From Pedobacter sp. UBA1951 (GTDB lineage: Bacteria; Bacteroidota; Bacteroidia; Sphingobacteriales; Sphingobacteriaceae), in the NCBI GenBank assembly GCA_002336465.1, contig DDEP01000052.1:1-15844 (forward strand): a DNA stretch of 15,844 nucleotides. Direction: 5' to 3'. Below, piece after piece: positions 1-7,255 of the stretch. The notes beneath the pieces are model-generated. The model ran no database searches. It was not told where the DNA came from and worked only from the letters and a program-made list of their open reading frames with translations. A program made the translations under genes and the position numbers. How positions within the stretch are numbered: the first letter of the stretch is position 1; the number at the start of each line of letters is the position of its first letter.

Positions 1-101
1 TCAATACTAGCGCCTTCATCTCCTTGTAAACGGTGTACAAAAAGATGCTGGTCTTTTGCAACTTTAAACTGTTGCCCTGCTATATTTACTATTGCGTACA
101 T
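1..101 (-). CDS. rplU: Ribosomal protein L21, 5' part (runs off the left edge)
   Basis: Translating the minus strand from the ATG at 101 gives 33 residues beginning MYAIVNIAGQQFKVAKDQ and continuing with a VHRLQGDEGASI stretch. This is the conserved N-terminus of bacterial L21, a structural protein of the large ribosomal subunit that binds 23S rRNA. Only about a third of the usual roughly 100 residues is present; the rest lies beyond the left edge. A consensus Bacteroidetes promoter sits 46 bases upstream of the start. In most bacteria rpmA (L27) follows rplU, but that cannot be seen here. The family call is secure because the N-terminal signature is highly distinctive. Confidence 0.95.
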   Translation of the reverse strand, partial: MYAIVNIAGQQFKVAKDQHLFVHRLQGDEGASI

Positions 102-146
102 TGTTAAATAATTAATTTATTTCTATTTATTTTTTTATTCGAGGTG

Positions 147-178
147 CAAATATAGAATTTTTAACAGTTAAACACAAA
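147..178 (-). promoter_or_regulatory. Bacteroidetes-type sigma-ABfr promoter of rplU
   Basis: On the minus strand, TTTG (178-175) is followed by a 20-nt spacer and TATATTTG (154-147). This exactly matches the known Bacteroidetes primary-sigma consensus (-33 TTTG, 19-21 nt, -7 TAnnTTTG). Transcription would start near 140, giving a leader of about 40 nt before the rplU ATG. No terminator hairpin is visible between the upstream AraC gene stop (253) and this promoter, so some read-through into rplU remains possible. Confidence 0.8.
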
Positions 179-252
179 CATATAAACAAAATATTTTAAC
201 AATCAACATTCTCTATATCCTGATTTACTTTACTCTAAGTATGCAAAGCACA

Positions 253-1164
253 TTAATCTACTTTATTGACCCTAAATTGCGAGGGCGTCATGCCGGTATG
301 CAGTTTAAAAAACTTAGAAAAACTGGCTTGGTCATAAAAATCTAGCTCATACACAATCTCTTTTATAGACAGATCAGAAGCTTTGAGCAAACGTTTTGCT
401 TCTAGCAACACCCTATTCTGGATCAAAGACGATGCCGAGAGCTGCAAATGCTTTTTACAGATAATATTGAGGTAATTTGACGAAATATTTAATTTACTTG
501 CATAAAAAGCTACAGAATGCTCGTGTTTAAAGCAACTGTCTATGAGCAATATAAACTTGGATATTAAGGGGCTAAAGTTATAAGTTTGAGAATGTCTGAA
601 TATTTTTTCGGCCTCCCTACTGATCAGCAACATCATAATCCTGATACGTGCGTTGACAAGATCCTCAAAAACTTTTTCTTCGCCTAGCTCTCTCTGAATA
701 TTTTTAACCTCGTACAGCAGCCTACCATAAATTTCGCTCGAGATATTCATTACCGGATGCTGATGGTAGTACGAAGCCGAAAAACGGAGTGAAGGCGATA
801 TACTTTCGAACAATTCGCGGCCAATCATTAACTGATAGCCTATAGTTTGTGATCCGATATGCCATTTATGTACCTGATCAGGAAAAACGAGATGAATCTG
901 ATGATCGGCAATTTGATGTTCTACAAAATCTATAGCGTGTGTACCTTTTGCCTGCCCAAACAAAATCACTATAAAAAAATCATGTTTATGGGGCTTCTCT
1001 ATAATCCTTTCGCCATGCAATTCATGAAACAGCACATCTCGTTCTGCCCTGCCTTTGTTAAACTCCTGTATGTTTAAAACAGGAAAATAATCTGGTTTAT
1101 CATTTATATTTTCTACCATAGAAAAACAGAAGTCTAACATCATACCGGCTTCATCAAAAATCAA
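253..1164 (-). CDS. AraC-family transcriptional regulator
   Basis: A cytoplasmic DNA-binding regulator of 303 residues. The N-terminal half (about 45-130) resembles the cupin-like AraC sensing domain, with a PHKHDFF motif near 58-64 and an FPDQVHKWH motif near 94-102. The C-terminal part (about 205-300) is the AraC double helix-turn-helix, ending in the diagnostic ASFSKFFKLHTGMTPSQFR signature. The ATG at 1164 overlaps the stop of the ankyrin gene as ATGA, implying translational coupling. Homologous regulators usually begin nearer Met16 (ATG at 1119), so the first 15 residues may be untranslated. Being last in a tight operon with an exported amidohydrolase and an ankyrin lipoprotein, it probably controls that operon in response to a related small molecule; this is inference. 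The ligand is unknown. Confidence 0.9.
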   Translation of the reverse strand: MIFDEAGMMLDFCFSMVENINDKPDYFPVLNIQEFNKGRAERDVLFHELHGERIIEKPHKHDFFIVILFGQAKGTHAIDFVEHQIADHQIHLVFPDQVHKWHIGSQTIGYQLMIGRELFESISPSLRFSASYYHQHPVMNISSEIYGRLLYEVKNIQRELGEEKVFEDLVNARIRIMMLLISREAEKIFRHSQTYNFSPLISKFILLIDSCFKHEHSVAFYASKLNISSNYLNIICKKHLQLSASSLIQNRVLLEAKRLLKASDLSIKEIVYELDFYDQASFSKFFKLHTGMTPSQFRVNKVD

Positions 1165-1835
1165 TGTCCGGCATTTTCCAGTATCTTGGCAATTTTATCG
1201 TATTTCAGCAATCTGGCATGCTGTAAAGGTGTTATTCCATTTTTATCAGCAATGTCAATATCGCATCCTGCATTGACTAAGATACTAACTATTTGCTGAT
1301 ATTTTTCACTTCCATTTCCTAATATAACTGCTTCCATCAGGGCTGTCCATCCTAAACGATTAACATGGTTAATCGGGAAACCTGGTGTATGTGTCAAAAC
1401 TTTTACCGTCTCTACGTGTCCACGCTCACAAGCCGGGATCAAAGCCGTACCATTGTAACGATTAAACACATCGAACCTCGCTCCATTGGCCAAAAATAGT
1501 TTAATAAACTCTGTTTGTCCCAAAGCACCCGCATATAGAAATGGACTATCTAATTGTTCATCTTGTCGATTAACATCCGCCCCATAAAAAACCAATAATT
1601 TCGCCATCGCAAAATTTCCCTCATGCGTAGCCGTCAACAATAAAGATTGCCCATGCTCATTTTGTGCATCTACATCAACTCCTTGCTTCAATAAGCTTTC
1701 TACCTCTTTTAACCGATTATTTTTTACCGATTCTATAATCGTTGATTTCTGGTTTTTATTCATGTTTGCTACCTCTGTTTGCCCCGAACAGGCGTTTGCA
1801 AATAATAAGATCAAAAATAAAATTAGGTTCCTCAT
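1161..1835 (-). CDS. Ankyrin-repeat lipoprotein
   Basis: A 224-residue protein with an N-terminal hydrophobic signal ending in FANAC, where Cys16 is a plausible lipidation site (loose Bacteroidetes lipobox), so it is probably a periplasm-facing lipoprotein. From about residue 28 to the end it consists of about six ankyrin repeats, visible as recurring patterns such as GADVNRQD, GHVETVKVL, GWTALMEAV and GITPLQHARLL. Ankyrin repeats are protein-binding scaffolds without catalytic activity. The gene begins six bases after the amidohydrolase stop and overlaps the AraC start by four bases, so all three are almost certainly one transcript. A plausible role is as a partner or inhibitor of the neighbouring exported enzyme, but nothing in the sequence proves that. 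Confidence 0.85.
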   Translation of the reverse strand: MRNLILFLILLFANACSGQTEVANMNKNQKSTIIESVKNNRLKEVESLLKQGVDVDAQNEHGQSLLLTATHEGNFAMAKLLVFYGADVNRQDEQLDSPFLYAGALGQTEFIKLFLANGARFDVFNRYNGTALIPACERGHVETVKVLTHTPGFPINHVNRLGWTALMEAVILGNGSEKYQQIVSILVNAGCDIDIADKNGITPLQHARLLKYDKIAKILENAGH

Positions 1836-1841
1836 TACAGG

Positions 1842-3185
1842 TTAAAATACTTTATTCCCTTTATAGATTAGGGATTTTACTTCTGATACACGCGATACAG
1901 CTTCTGCAGAGCAACTCGCATCTACCAATACCATACTGGCATCATCTCCTACTTTTGGCCATTGCTGCTTGCCATTATCATCTAAAGGCAGCACATTGTA
2001 AGTAGCTAATTTTAAACTTCTCGATAGATTGAATTCTGTACCATATCCATACAACTGCGCCATTAGATTCGCTTTATGCAATACGCTTCCCGTGCCCCAT
2101 GTATTCCAGTGGTCTATAATACTGTCGTTACCCGTTGCCACATTTACGCCGTGTTTGTACAGCAAAGGTATGGGCATGATCAAACTACCAAAAGGTATGG
2201 TAGATACAATACCTATTTTAGCATTGCCCAATTTAGCAATCACTTCTTCTTGTTTGTTCTTATCTAAACGCCCTAATACAAAGCAATGGCTCAAAAATGT
2301 TTTTTCTTTTAGAGCTGGGTTTTCATTCACCTTATCAATTAAGTATTCAACTGTTTTCAATCCAGATTCTCCGGTTTCATGAAGGTGTATATCTATGCCT
2401 TTGTGGCTGTCTAGTGCCAGTTGCACAATAAAATCTATGGTCTTTTCTACACTTCCGTCAACCGTATAAGGATCAACCCCACCTATGTAATCTATATCCA
2501 TGGCAGCGGCTTCTTTCATCAATTGTGCCGAATCGGTATAAAAGATACCATGTTGCGGAAAAGCAACCAGTTCTGCACCAAAGCCATTTTTCTTGTTCTC
2601 AAGCGCTTTCTGAAGATTCTTTAATGAATCAAGCTTAGAAGTAGGTTCTATGTTTACATGGCTTCTGGCATAACCCGAACCGTGTTTCTGTAGAAGTTCT
2701 ATCAATTTTTCTGCCCTGTAAGTAGAAGTTTTAAGCATTTCTGGCAAAATCTGTTGTTCTAAGGCAATCATACCTTTTACGCCCCCCTGTCTTTTACGCA
2801 CGGCTTTCCATGGCCCGCCGTAAAACGTTTTATCCAAATGGATATGCATATCTTTAAAAACAGGCAACATCAGCAGTCCCTTTGCATCTATGGCATTGGC
2901 ACTCGGATTATTCGCATATATTTTTGTAATTTTTCCGTTTGCAACTTCTACACAGAACAAATTGGTTTTGGTAGCTACAACTTCTTCTCCATCATACTCA
3001 AAACCCGTTTCTAAACGAACATTTTTTAGAATCATATCTTTTTTATCTAAATCAAAGCCTGCTGCTTGATCTTCTTTTGGCAGCTCACTGGCAGAAAGCA
3101 TATCGGGTATTGCAGCTATCCCTGCTACGGTAAGTGCCGAATTTCTGATAAAAGCTTTACGTGATAGTTTTGTTGTATCTGACAT
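1842..3185 (-). CDS. Exported cytosine-deaminase-like amidohydrolase
   Basis: A 447-residue metal-dependent hydrolase of the amidohydrolase superfamily, closest in pattern to the CodA/cytosine deaminase branch. Visible active-site elements are H114-I-H116 (metal ligands), H176, PQHG at 210-213 (CodA has PQEG), H267-L-H-E270 (CodA has HCDE), H300 in LSH, and D354 in GND (CodA has GHDD). The full metal and acid-base set therefore seems intact. The N-terminus has SRKAFIRNSALTVAG followed by a hydrophobic stretch and an SAS site near 31-33. This resembles a Tat signal with RK in place of RR, so a folded enzyme may be exported to the periplasm. Substrate is unknown: a deaminated or hydrolysed cyclic amide or amine is likely, not necessarily cytosine. 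It is the first gene of a three-gene unit with the ankyrin lipoprotein and AraC regulator. Confidence 0.85.
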   Translation of the reverse strand: MSDTTKLSRKAFIRNSALTVAGIAAIPDMLSASELPKEDQAAGFDLDKKDMILKNVRLETGFEYDGEEVVATKTNLFCVEVANGKITKIYANNPSANAIDAKGLLMLPVFKDMHIHLDKTFYGGPWKAVRKRQGGVKGMIALEQQILPEMLKTSTYRAEKLIELLQKHGSGYARSHVNIEPTSKLDSLKNLQKALENKKNGFGAELVAFPQHGIFYTDSAQLMKEAAAMDIDYIGGVDPYTVDGSVEKTIDFIVQLALDSHKGIDIHLHETGESGLKTVEYLIDKVNENPALKEKTFLSHCFVLGRLDKNKQEEVIAKLGNAKIGIVSTIPFGSLIMPIPLLYKHGVNVATGNDSIIDHWNTWGTGSVLHKANLMAQLYGYGTEFNLSRSLKLATYNVLPLDDNGKQQWPKVGDDASMVLVDASCSAEAVSRVSEVKSLIYKGNKVF

Positions 3186-3201
3186 ATTGTACTCTTTTTC
3201 A

Positions 3202-3209
3202 CAAAGATA
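3202..3209 (-). promoter_or_regulatory. Possible -7 element for the amidohydrolase operon
   Basis: TATCTTTG on the minus strand matches the Bacteroidetes -7 consensus TAnnTTTG and ends 16 bases before the amidohydrolase ATG, which would leave a leader of roughly 10 nt. No TTTG or TTG lies at the expected -33 distance, so the site may be weak or activator-dependent. Dependence on the AraC regulator encoded in the same operon would fit, but that is inference. Confidence 0.35.
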
Positions 3210-3422
3210 AATTCCAATACATATGCTTTTGGGTAGCTTTTATAAGAAGACTTGTAAAAATTATAACTCCTTCATTAAACATTTCTGTTCATTGCAATGT
3301 ATGTGATTTATTTACAACACAATTAAAAACCTATAATACTAACTTGAATATCCCTTTTCTTGTAAAAAGTATTAGCATTACTTAGCTTCTATATAAATTA
3401 GAGTAGCGTTTTACGCCAAGAA

Positions 3423-3444
3423 AAATACCCATTAAAAGGTATTT
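3423..3444. repeat. Inverted repeat AAATACC / GGTATTT
   Basis: Seven perfectly complementary bases on each side of an 8-nt loop (CATTAAAA). The stem is A/T rich and lacks a T-tract on either strand long enough for a clear terminator. It could be an operator or a leader hairpin for the secreted-protein gene. Confidence 0.35.
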
Positions 3445-3541
3445 ACATCTATTATTATATTCAGTATTTTTATAACTAAAATCAGCAGAAGATATTCCGA
3501 TCGCCTCTTTTATTACTTCGCTTGCTCTCGTCCATCAAAAA

Positions 3542-4360
3542 ATGAATAATCTTAACGCCATGAGAATAAAATTAACTTTTATAGGAGTTTTACTGCTCAG
3601 TATATCTTCCTATGCGCAAACAAAAATTTTAGATACCATTAAAAAAGATACCGCAGCCCTTATCAATGTAAGTTACAAGTTTAAATATGATTTAAGCGGG
3701 CTTCCTTTTGAAGAAGTCTTTTACGAAAGAGGTAAACAAGAAGGCTTGGCAGATCAAAAAGTACCAACTGGCGGGTATAAGGTAAAGGCGCTCTATGAAA
3801 AACAAGGTTACGTATATTACAAATACTGGGAATTTGAAGATAGCACCTTACAGTCTAAATATAATGACGGTAAGATATTTAAAATGAAAAAAGAAGATTT
3901 CATGATCATAACCAATAGATTATATAGAAGGTATAAAGGCGCAAAAGTAGGTGCTTATACTATACCCTTCAGGTTACGAGGTATAAATAGTGGAAATTTC
4001 GATTTTGAAACTGCGCTTTCCTTACAGGCCAATGTGGTATTTGGATTTGGACAGCAAACGAAGCAAGAATCATGGCTCGACCTATCTTGGGGATTGGGTC
4101 TTACTAAAATTAATTTAGATAGCGACAATAGCAAGGTTACAGAAAGCCGTACCGCCTCAGCACTGACAACTTCTTTAGGTGGCGTAATAAAACTTGATAA
4201 ATATGTAAATCTGGGTCTCTTTTTGGGCTGGGACTTTTTAGGGAAGAAAGACAGAGAAACTGAATGGATATACAACAAGAAACCTTGGTTGGGTATTGGC
4301 ATCAATATCAGTTTTGATGGCATCAAAACCACAAAAACAACTGATAATGGCACTCAATAA
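3542..4360 (+). CDS. Secreted beta-rich protein of unknown function
   Basis: A 272-residue protein with a clear Sec signal peptide ending in SSYAQ, so it is exported. I do not recognise the family. The first half of the mature protein is charged and mixed (a long KYWEFEDSTLQSKYNDGK-type stretch). The C-terminal half has alternating hydrophobic and aromatic strands (WLDLSWGLGL, NLGLFLGWDFL, WLGIGINISF) reminiscent of a small outer-membrane beta-barrel, but it ends in a polar tail rather than a terminal aromatic residue, so barrel membership is uncertain. The ATG at 3542 has an A-rich upstream context favoured in Bacteroidetes; the ATG at 3560 gives a tighter signal peptide (MRIKLTFIGVLLL) and is a good alternative. 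A membrane-protein gene follows 35 bases later on the same strand, possibly co-transcribed. Confidence 0.75.
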   Translation: MNNLNAMRIKLTFIGVLLLSISSYAQTKILDTIKKDTAALINVSYKFKYDLSGLPFEEVFYERGKQEGLADQKVPTGGYKVKALYEKQGYVYYKYWEFEDSTLQSKYNDGKIFKMKKEDFMIITNRLYRRYKGAKVGAYTIPFRLRGINSGNFDFETALSLQANVVFGFGQQTKQESWLDLSWGLGLTKINLDSDNSKVTESRTASALTTSLGGVIKLDKYVNLGLFLGWDFLGKKDRETEWIYNKKPWLGIGINISFDGIKTTKTTDNGTQ

Positions 4361-4367
4361 TAATTAT

Positions 4368-4390
4368 TTAAGCTATTTTACTTAAGCTAT
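4368..4390. repeat. 9-bp direct repeat before the membrane-protein gene
   Basis: TTAAGCTAT occurs at 4368-4376 and again at 4382-4390, a 14-base period, ending five bases before the ATG at 4396. It could be a tandem regulator site or chance in A/T-rich sequence. Confidence 0.4.
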
Positions 4391-4395
4391 CTATC

Positions 4396-5052
4396 ATGAG
4401 CAAAAAAGTTCGGTTGATATCATACATGACGCTCAGGCAGGCCATAGGCTGGTTAGGCATAGCACTTCCTATATCTATGATCCTCGAGAGTTGGTTATAT
4501 TGCCGTAATGCAATAAGACCATCTATAAGCGATTATTACTATTCTAACTTAGGGGATGTTTTTGTGGCTATACTTACTGCTCTGGCAGTATTCTTTTTCT
4601 CCTATCGCGGCTATGAAAAGGAAAAGGACAATCTGCTTACTACCATATCTGGTGTCTCTGCATTGGGCATAGCTTTATGTCCTACAAATGGCGTAAGTAT
4701 GATGTGCTTAGGGCAATGTTTTAGTAAGGTGTCTGATAATGTTTACCACTATATTCATTTAATTTGTGCTGCAACTTTCTTTATCTCTCTTATCATTCTA
4801 CTATTATTCTATTTTACCAAAACAGATAAGGCTAGGATTACGACCCAAAAAGTAGCAAGAAATAACATTTACATTATCTGTGGTATAACCATGACGGTCT
4901 GCCTGATATGGATGATCATAAACCTTATGATCATTAAAAAAACAGGCATATTCTGGCAGGAAACCATTGCTTTATTTGCATTTGGTTTTGCTTGGCTAAC
5001 TAAAGGAGAACTCTTGTTAAAAGATAAAAATAAACCCCACGAAAAGAATTAG
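4396..5052 (+). CDS. Uncharacterised six-segment integral membrane protein
   Basis: A 218-residue hydrophobic protein with about six membrane segments, roughly at 15-34, 50-70, 82-104, 117-141, 155-178 and 183-203. The most distinctive motif is RPSISDYYYSNLGDVFV (about 41-57) between the first two segments, followed by FSYRGYEKEKDN. I recall this type of SISxYYYTxxGDVFVG protein as a recurring hypothetical membrane family in many bacteria with no established function; I do not assign a Pfam number. Four cysteines cluster in or near the membrane (CPTNG, MCLGQC and the ICA segment). It follows the secreted protein by 35 bases and ends 21 bases from the convergent topB stop. No function can be claimed. 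Confidence 0.75.
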   Translation: MSKKVRLISYMTLRQAIGWLGIALPISMILESWLYCRNAIRPSISDYYYSNLGDVFVAILTALAVFFFSYRGYEKEKDNLLTTISGVSALGIALCPTNGVSMMCLGQCFSKVSDNVYHYIHLICAATFFISLIILLLFYFTKTDKARITTQKVARNNIYIICGITMTVCLIWMIINLMIIKKTGIFWQETIALFAFGFAWLTKGELLLKDKNKPHEKN

Positions 5053-5073
5053 AGTTAGGGCTTCCTATCAACA

Positions 5074-6957
5074 TTATTTTGAATTCGTTTCAGTTTCGGC
5101 CCTATCAACCGTGCTACTATTGTCTTTTTGTTCAGTTTTTTGGCCTAATGATATACCAGCCACTAAAAGCTCTTGTGTAATGTTACGGGTATAATCCAAA
5201 ATTTCGGCCTTAAATTCTTGTACAGAACCTCCAGATCGTATTTCTTCCAATCGTTTTTCCCATTGTCCGGTAAGTTCAGCCTGTGCAATCTGCTTATCTT
5301 TTACCACTTCATATACTGCCAAACCTTTTGTTGTAGGCACTAAATTTCTTTTTTCCCTTACAATATATTCGCGGGTTAGCAACGTTTCAATAATAGCTGC
5401 ACGGGTAGCAGGTGTACCTAAACCGCTGTCTTTCATGGCATCTCTCAATTCTTCGTCCTCAATATCTTTTCCACAAGTTTCCAGAGCCTTTAATAGAGAG
5501 GCTTCATTATACATGGCTTTAGGTTTGGTTTGTTTTTCTAACAAGGCTTTATCTACAAGAGGTAACTCTTCTCCTTTTTTTACTTTAGGTAGAGCAGCAT
5601 TGTCTTCATCTTTTTTATCCTCATCTGTATCATTAAAAACCGAACGCCATCCAGCACTTCTGATTACGGTACCATTAGCCGTAAATAAAATCTCAGATTC
5701 TACCGTAATCTTAGTGATTTCCTTGATACATTCTTGATGAAAAGCCTCTAACATACGTCCAGCCACCAAATCATAAACAGCCTGATGATCTTTACCTAAA
5801 TGAGTAGGTTTTACACCTGTAATTAATATGGCATGGTGATCGGTTACCTTTTTAGCATTTACACTACGTTTAGTTAATTTAACTTCTTGCAAGTTACCTG
5901 CCTGTTTACCAAATGCAGGATGCTCTAATAAACTGCTGATCAATTGCGGAACTGTAGCAAAAACATCATCACCTATATAGCGACTACCTGTACGCGGATA
6001 GGTAACCAGTTTGCTTTCGTACAGGTTTTGCAAGAGCCCTAAAGTCTGATCGGCCGTGTAGCCATATTTTTTATTGGCTTCTTGTTGTAATGAGCTCAAA
6101 TCATGCAACAAAGGAGGTGGTTCTTTTCTGGGTTTGGCTTCTACATCAACAATATGTGCCCCTATTGCAAAACCCGATGCTACGTCCTTAACCTTTGCAA
6201 ATATTTCTTCTCCAGCTTCTTTAGTATCAAAATTATCGGCAGATATGGCTTTAAAAAGCTGACCATCTTTATCTACCTGTATAGCGATTTGATAATATAT
6301 TTTTGGAACAAAGTTTTTGATTTCTAGGTAACGGGCGCAAATCATAGCCAAGGTAGGCGTTTGAACGCGGCCTAATGACAATACGTCTTTTCCTCCGGCC
6401 GATAAGCTCAGTGCTTGGGTAGCATTCATTCCTACCAACCAATCTGAAACCGATCTGCAATGTGCCGAACTAAATAAAGTATCATAGTCACTGCCCGGTT
6501 TCAAATTCCTGAAACCATCTTTGATAGCTTCGTCTGTTTGAGATGATATCCATAACCTTTTAAAAGGCTTCTTACATTTGAGATAAGAATAAATATACCT
6601 AAAAATCAGTTCTCCTTCCCTCCCAGCATCAGTAGCTACAATGATCTCAGATGCTTCGTCGAACAATTTTTGAATGATATCCAATTGTTTCCTCACTCCA
6701 GGATCTTCAACAATACCATCTTTGGTCTTTACTTTCCGTATAGAGAGCTTAAATTTTTGCGGTAGCATGGGTAGATTGGTCTTACGCCAACCATAATAGC
6801 CATATTCTTGTGGAGGTGCGAGTTGTAGCAAATGCCCAAAAGCCCAAGTAAACGAATACCCTTTGCCTTCAATATACCCGTCTTTACGGGTATTTGCACC
6901 AAAAACTTTTGCCAGTTCACGTCCAACAGATGGTTTCTCTGCGATTATAACTTTCAT
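5074..6957 (-). CDS. topB: DNA topoisomerase III
   Basis: A 627-residue type IA topoisomerase that relaxes negatively supercoiled DNA and decatenates single-stranded-linked molecules during replication and recombination. The N-terminal Toprim domain shows E7 in AEKPSVG and D110-A-G-R-E-G-E116, the metal-binding acids. The central domain holds YESKLVTYPRTGSRYI with catalytic Tyr320, and a KKVTDHHAI motif follows near 369-377. The C-terminal part retains GLGTPATRAAIIETL and TTKGLAVYE. Length is close to E. coli TopB (653 aa); there is no C-terminal zinc-finger array, which separates it from TopA. The ATG at 6957 is right because MKVIIAEKPSV is the conserved beginning. Bacteroidetes also carry topB copies on conjugative elements, but no transfer genes are nearby, so this looks chromosomal. 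Confidence 0.95.
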   Translation of the reverse strand: MKVIIAEKPSVGRELAKVFGANTRKDGYIEGKGYSFTWAFGHLLQLAPPQEYGYYGWRKTNLPMLPQKFKLSIRKVKTKDGIVEDPGVRKQLDIIQKLFDEASEIIVATDAGREGELIFRYIYSYLKCKKPFKRLWISSQTDEAIKDGFRNLKPGSDYDTLFSSAHCRSVSDWLVGMNATQALSLSAGGKDVLSLGRVQTPTLAMICARYLEIKNFVPKIYYQIAIQVDKDGQLFKAISADNFDTKEAGEEIFAKVKDVASGFAIGAHIVDVEAKPRKEPPPLLHDLSSLQQEANKKYGYTADQTLGLLQNLYESKLVTYPRTGSRYIGDDVFATVPQLISSLLEHPAFGKQAGNLQEVKLTKRSVNAKKVTDHHAILITGVKPTHLGKDHQAVYDLVAGRMLEAFHQECIKEITKITVESEILFTANGTVIRSAGWRSVFNDTDEDKKDEDNAALPKVKKGEELPLVDKALLEKQTKPKAMYNEASLLKALETCGKDIEDEELRDAMKDSGLGTPATRAAIIETLLTREYIVREKRNLVPTTKGLAVYEVVKDKQIAQAELTGQWEKRLEEIRSGGSVQEFKAEILDYTRNITQELLVAGISLGQKTEQKDNSSTVDRAETETNSK

Positions 6958-7255
6958 GCTTCCCTTTCACAAATGAAACGTTAAATATCCGAAAAAATAT
7001 AGTTTCCGAACATGATTCAATTCAATAGGCAATTTATCTATTTGTGTTTTAATTAGATAAAAACTTTTCTGTTTCTACAATATAGCTGTTATCGTGGCAA
7101 AACAGTTTCGTTTGTAATCTAAAAAAGCAACCAGAACTCGTTTATCACTAAAACGTTTACAACTTAATCTTGTTAATCTTAAGAACTTTAAGCTTTGATA
7201 TTTATCTTTGAATTGGGCTTGATGCCAATGTTACATCTTTCAACTATTTCAAGAA
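6958..7255. other. Divergent intergenic region between topB and the macroglobulin gene
   Basis: A 298-base A/T-rich spacer between two divergent genes. It contains a good -7-like TATCTTTG on the plus strand near its right end, and the 8-bp palindrome AAACGTTT at 7151-7158. On the topB side the best match is only TTCATTTG (minus strand, 6977-6970), which fails the consensus. No coding gene or structured RNA is apparent. Confidence 0.5.
7203..7210 (+). promoter_or_regulatory. Possible -7 element for the macroglobulin gene
   Basis: TATCTTTG matches the Bacteroidetes -7 consensus TAnnTTTG and lies 45 bases before the ATG at 7256, leaving a leader of about 40 nt. The expected -33 TTTG about 20 bases upstream is missing (the region reads TTAAGAAC), so this is half a promoter by sequence. 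Confidence 0.4.

Larger units (their letters stand above)
3186..3541. other. Divergent intergenic region, A/T rich
   Basis: This 356-base region separates the minus-strand amidohydrolase operon from the plus-strand secreted-protein gene. It holds the candidate -7 element near the amidohydrolase start, a 7-bp inverted repeat (AAATACC at 3423-3429, GGTATTT at 3438-3444) about 100 bases before the plus-strand gene, and a short GCGT-TTT-ACGC hairpin just upstream of that. I see no convincing promoter for the plus-strand gene and no small coding gene or RNA: the open frames here have no recognisable composition or start context. Binding sites for the AraC regulator would be expected in the left part of this region but cannot be identified by eye. 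Confidence 0.5.

Noticed and set aside
182..252. Terminator for the AraC operon
   Set aside because: No stem-loop of useful length followed by a T-run (minus strand) could be found in this A/T-rich spacer.
1742..2624. Several plus-strand open frames opposite the ankyrin and amidohydrolase genes
   Set aside because: They are mirror frames of genes with clear domain signatures on the minus strand and show no independent protein features.
3161..3385. Plus-strand open frame of 74 codons antisense to the amidohydrolase start
   Set aside because: The composition is what A/T-rich noncoding DNA gives, there is no recognisable domain, and it overlaps the well-supported amidohydrolase N-terminus.
5074..6957. 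topB as the mark of an integrated conjugative element
   Set aside because: Bacteroidetes conjugative elements often carry topB, but no integrase, relaxase, transfer gene, direct-repeat boundary or compositional shift is visible, and the neighbours are ordinary chromosomal genes.
6970..6977. TTCATTTG on the minus strand as the topB -7 element
   Set aside because: The second position departs from the TAnnTTTG consensus and there is no TTTG about 20 bases upstream.
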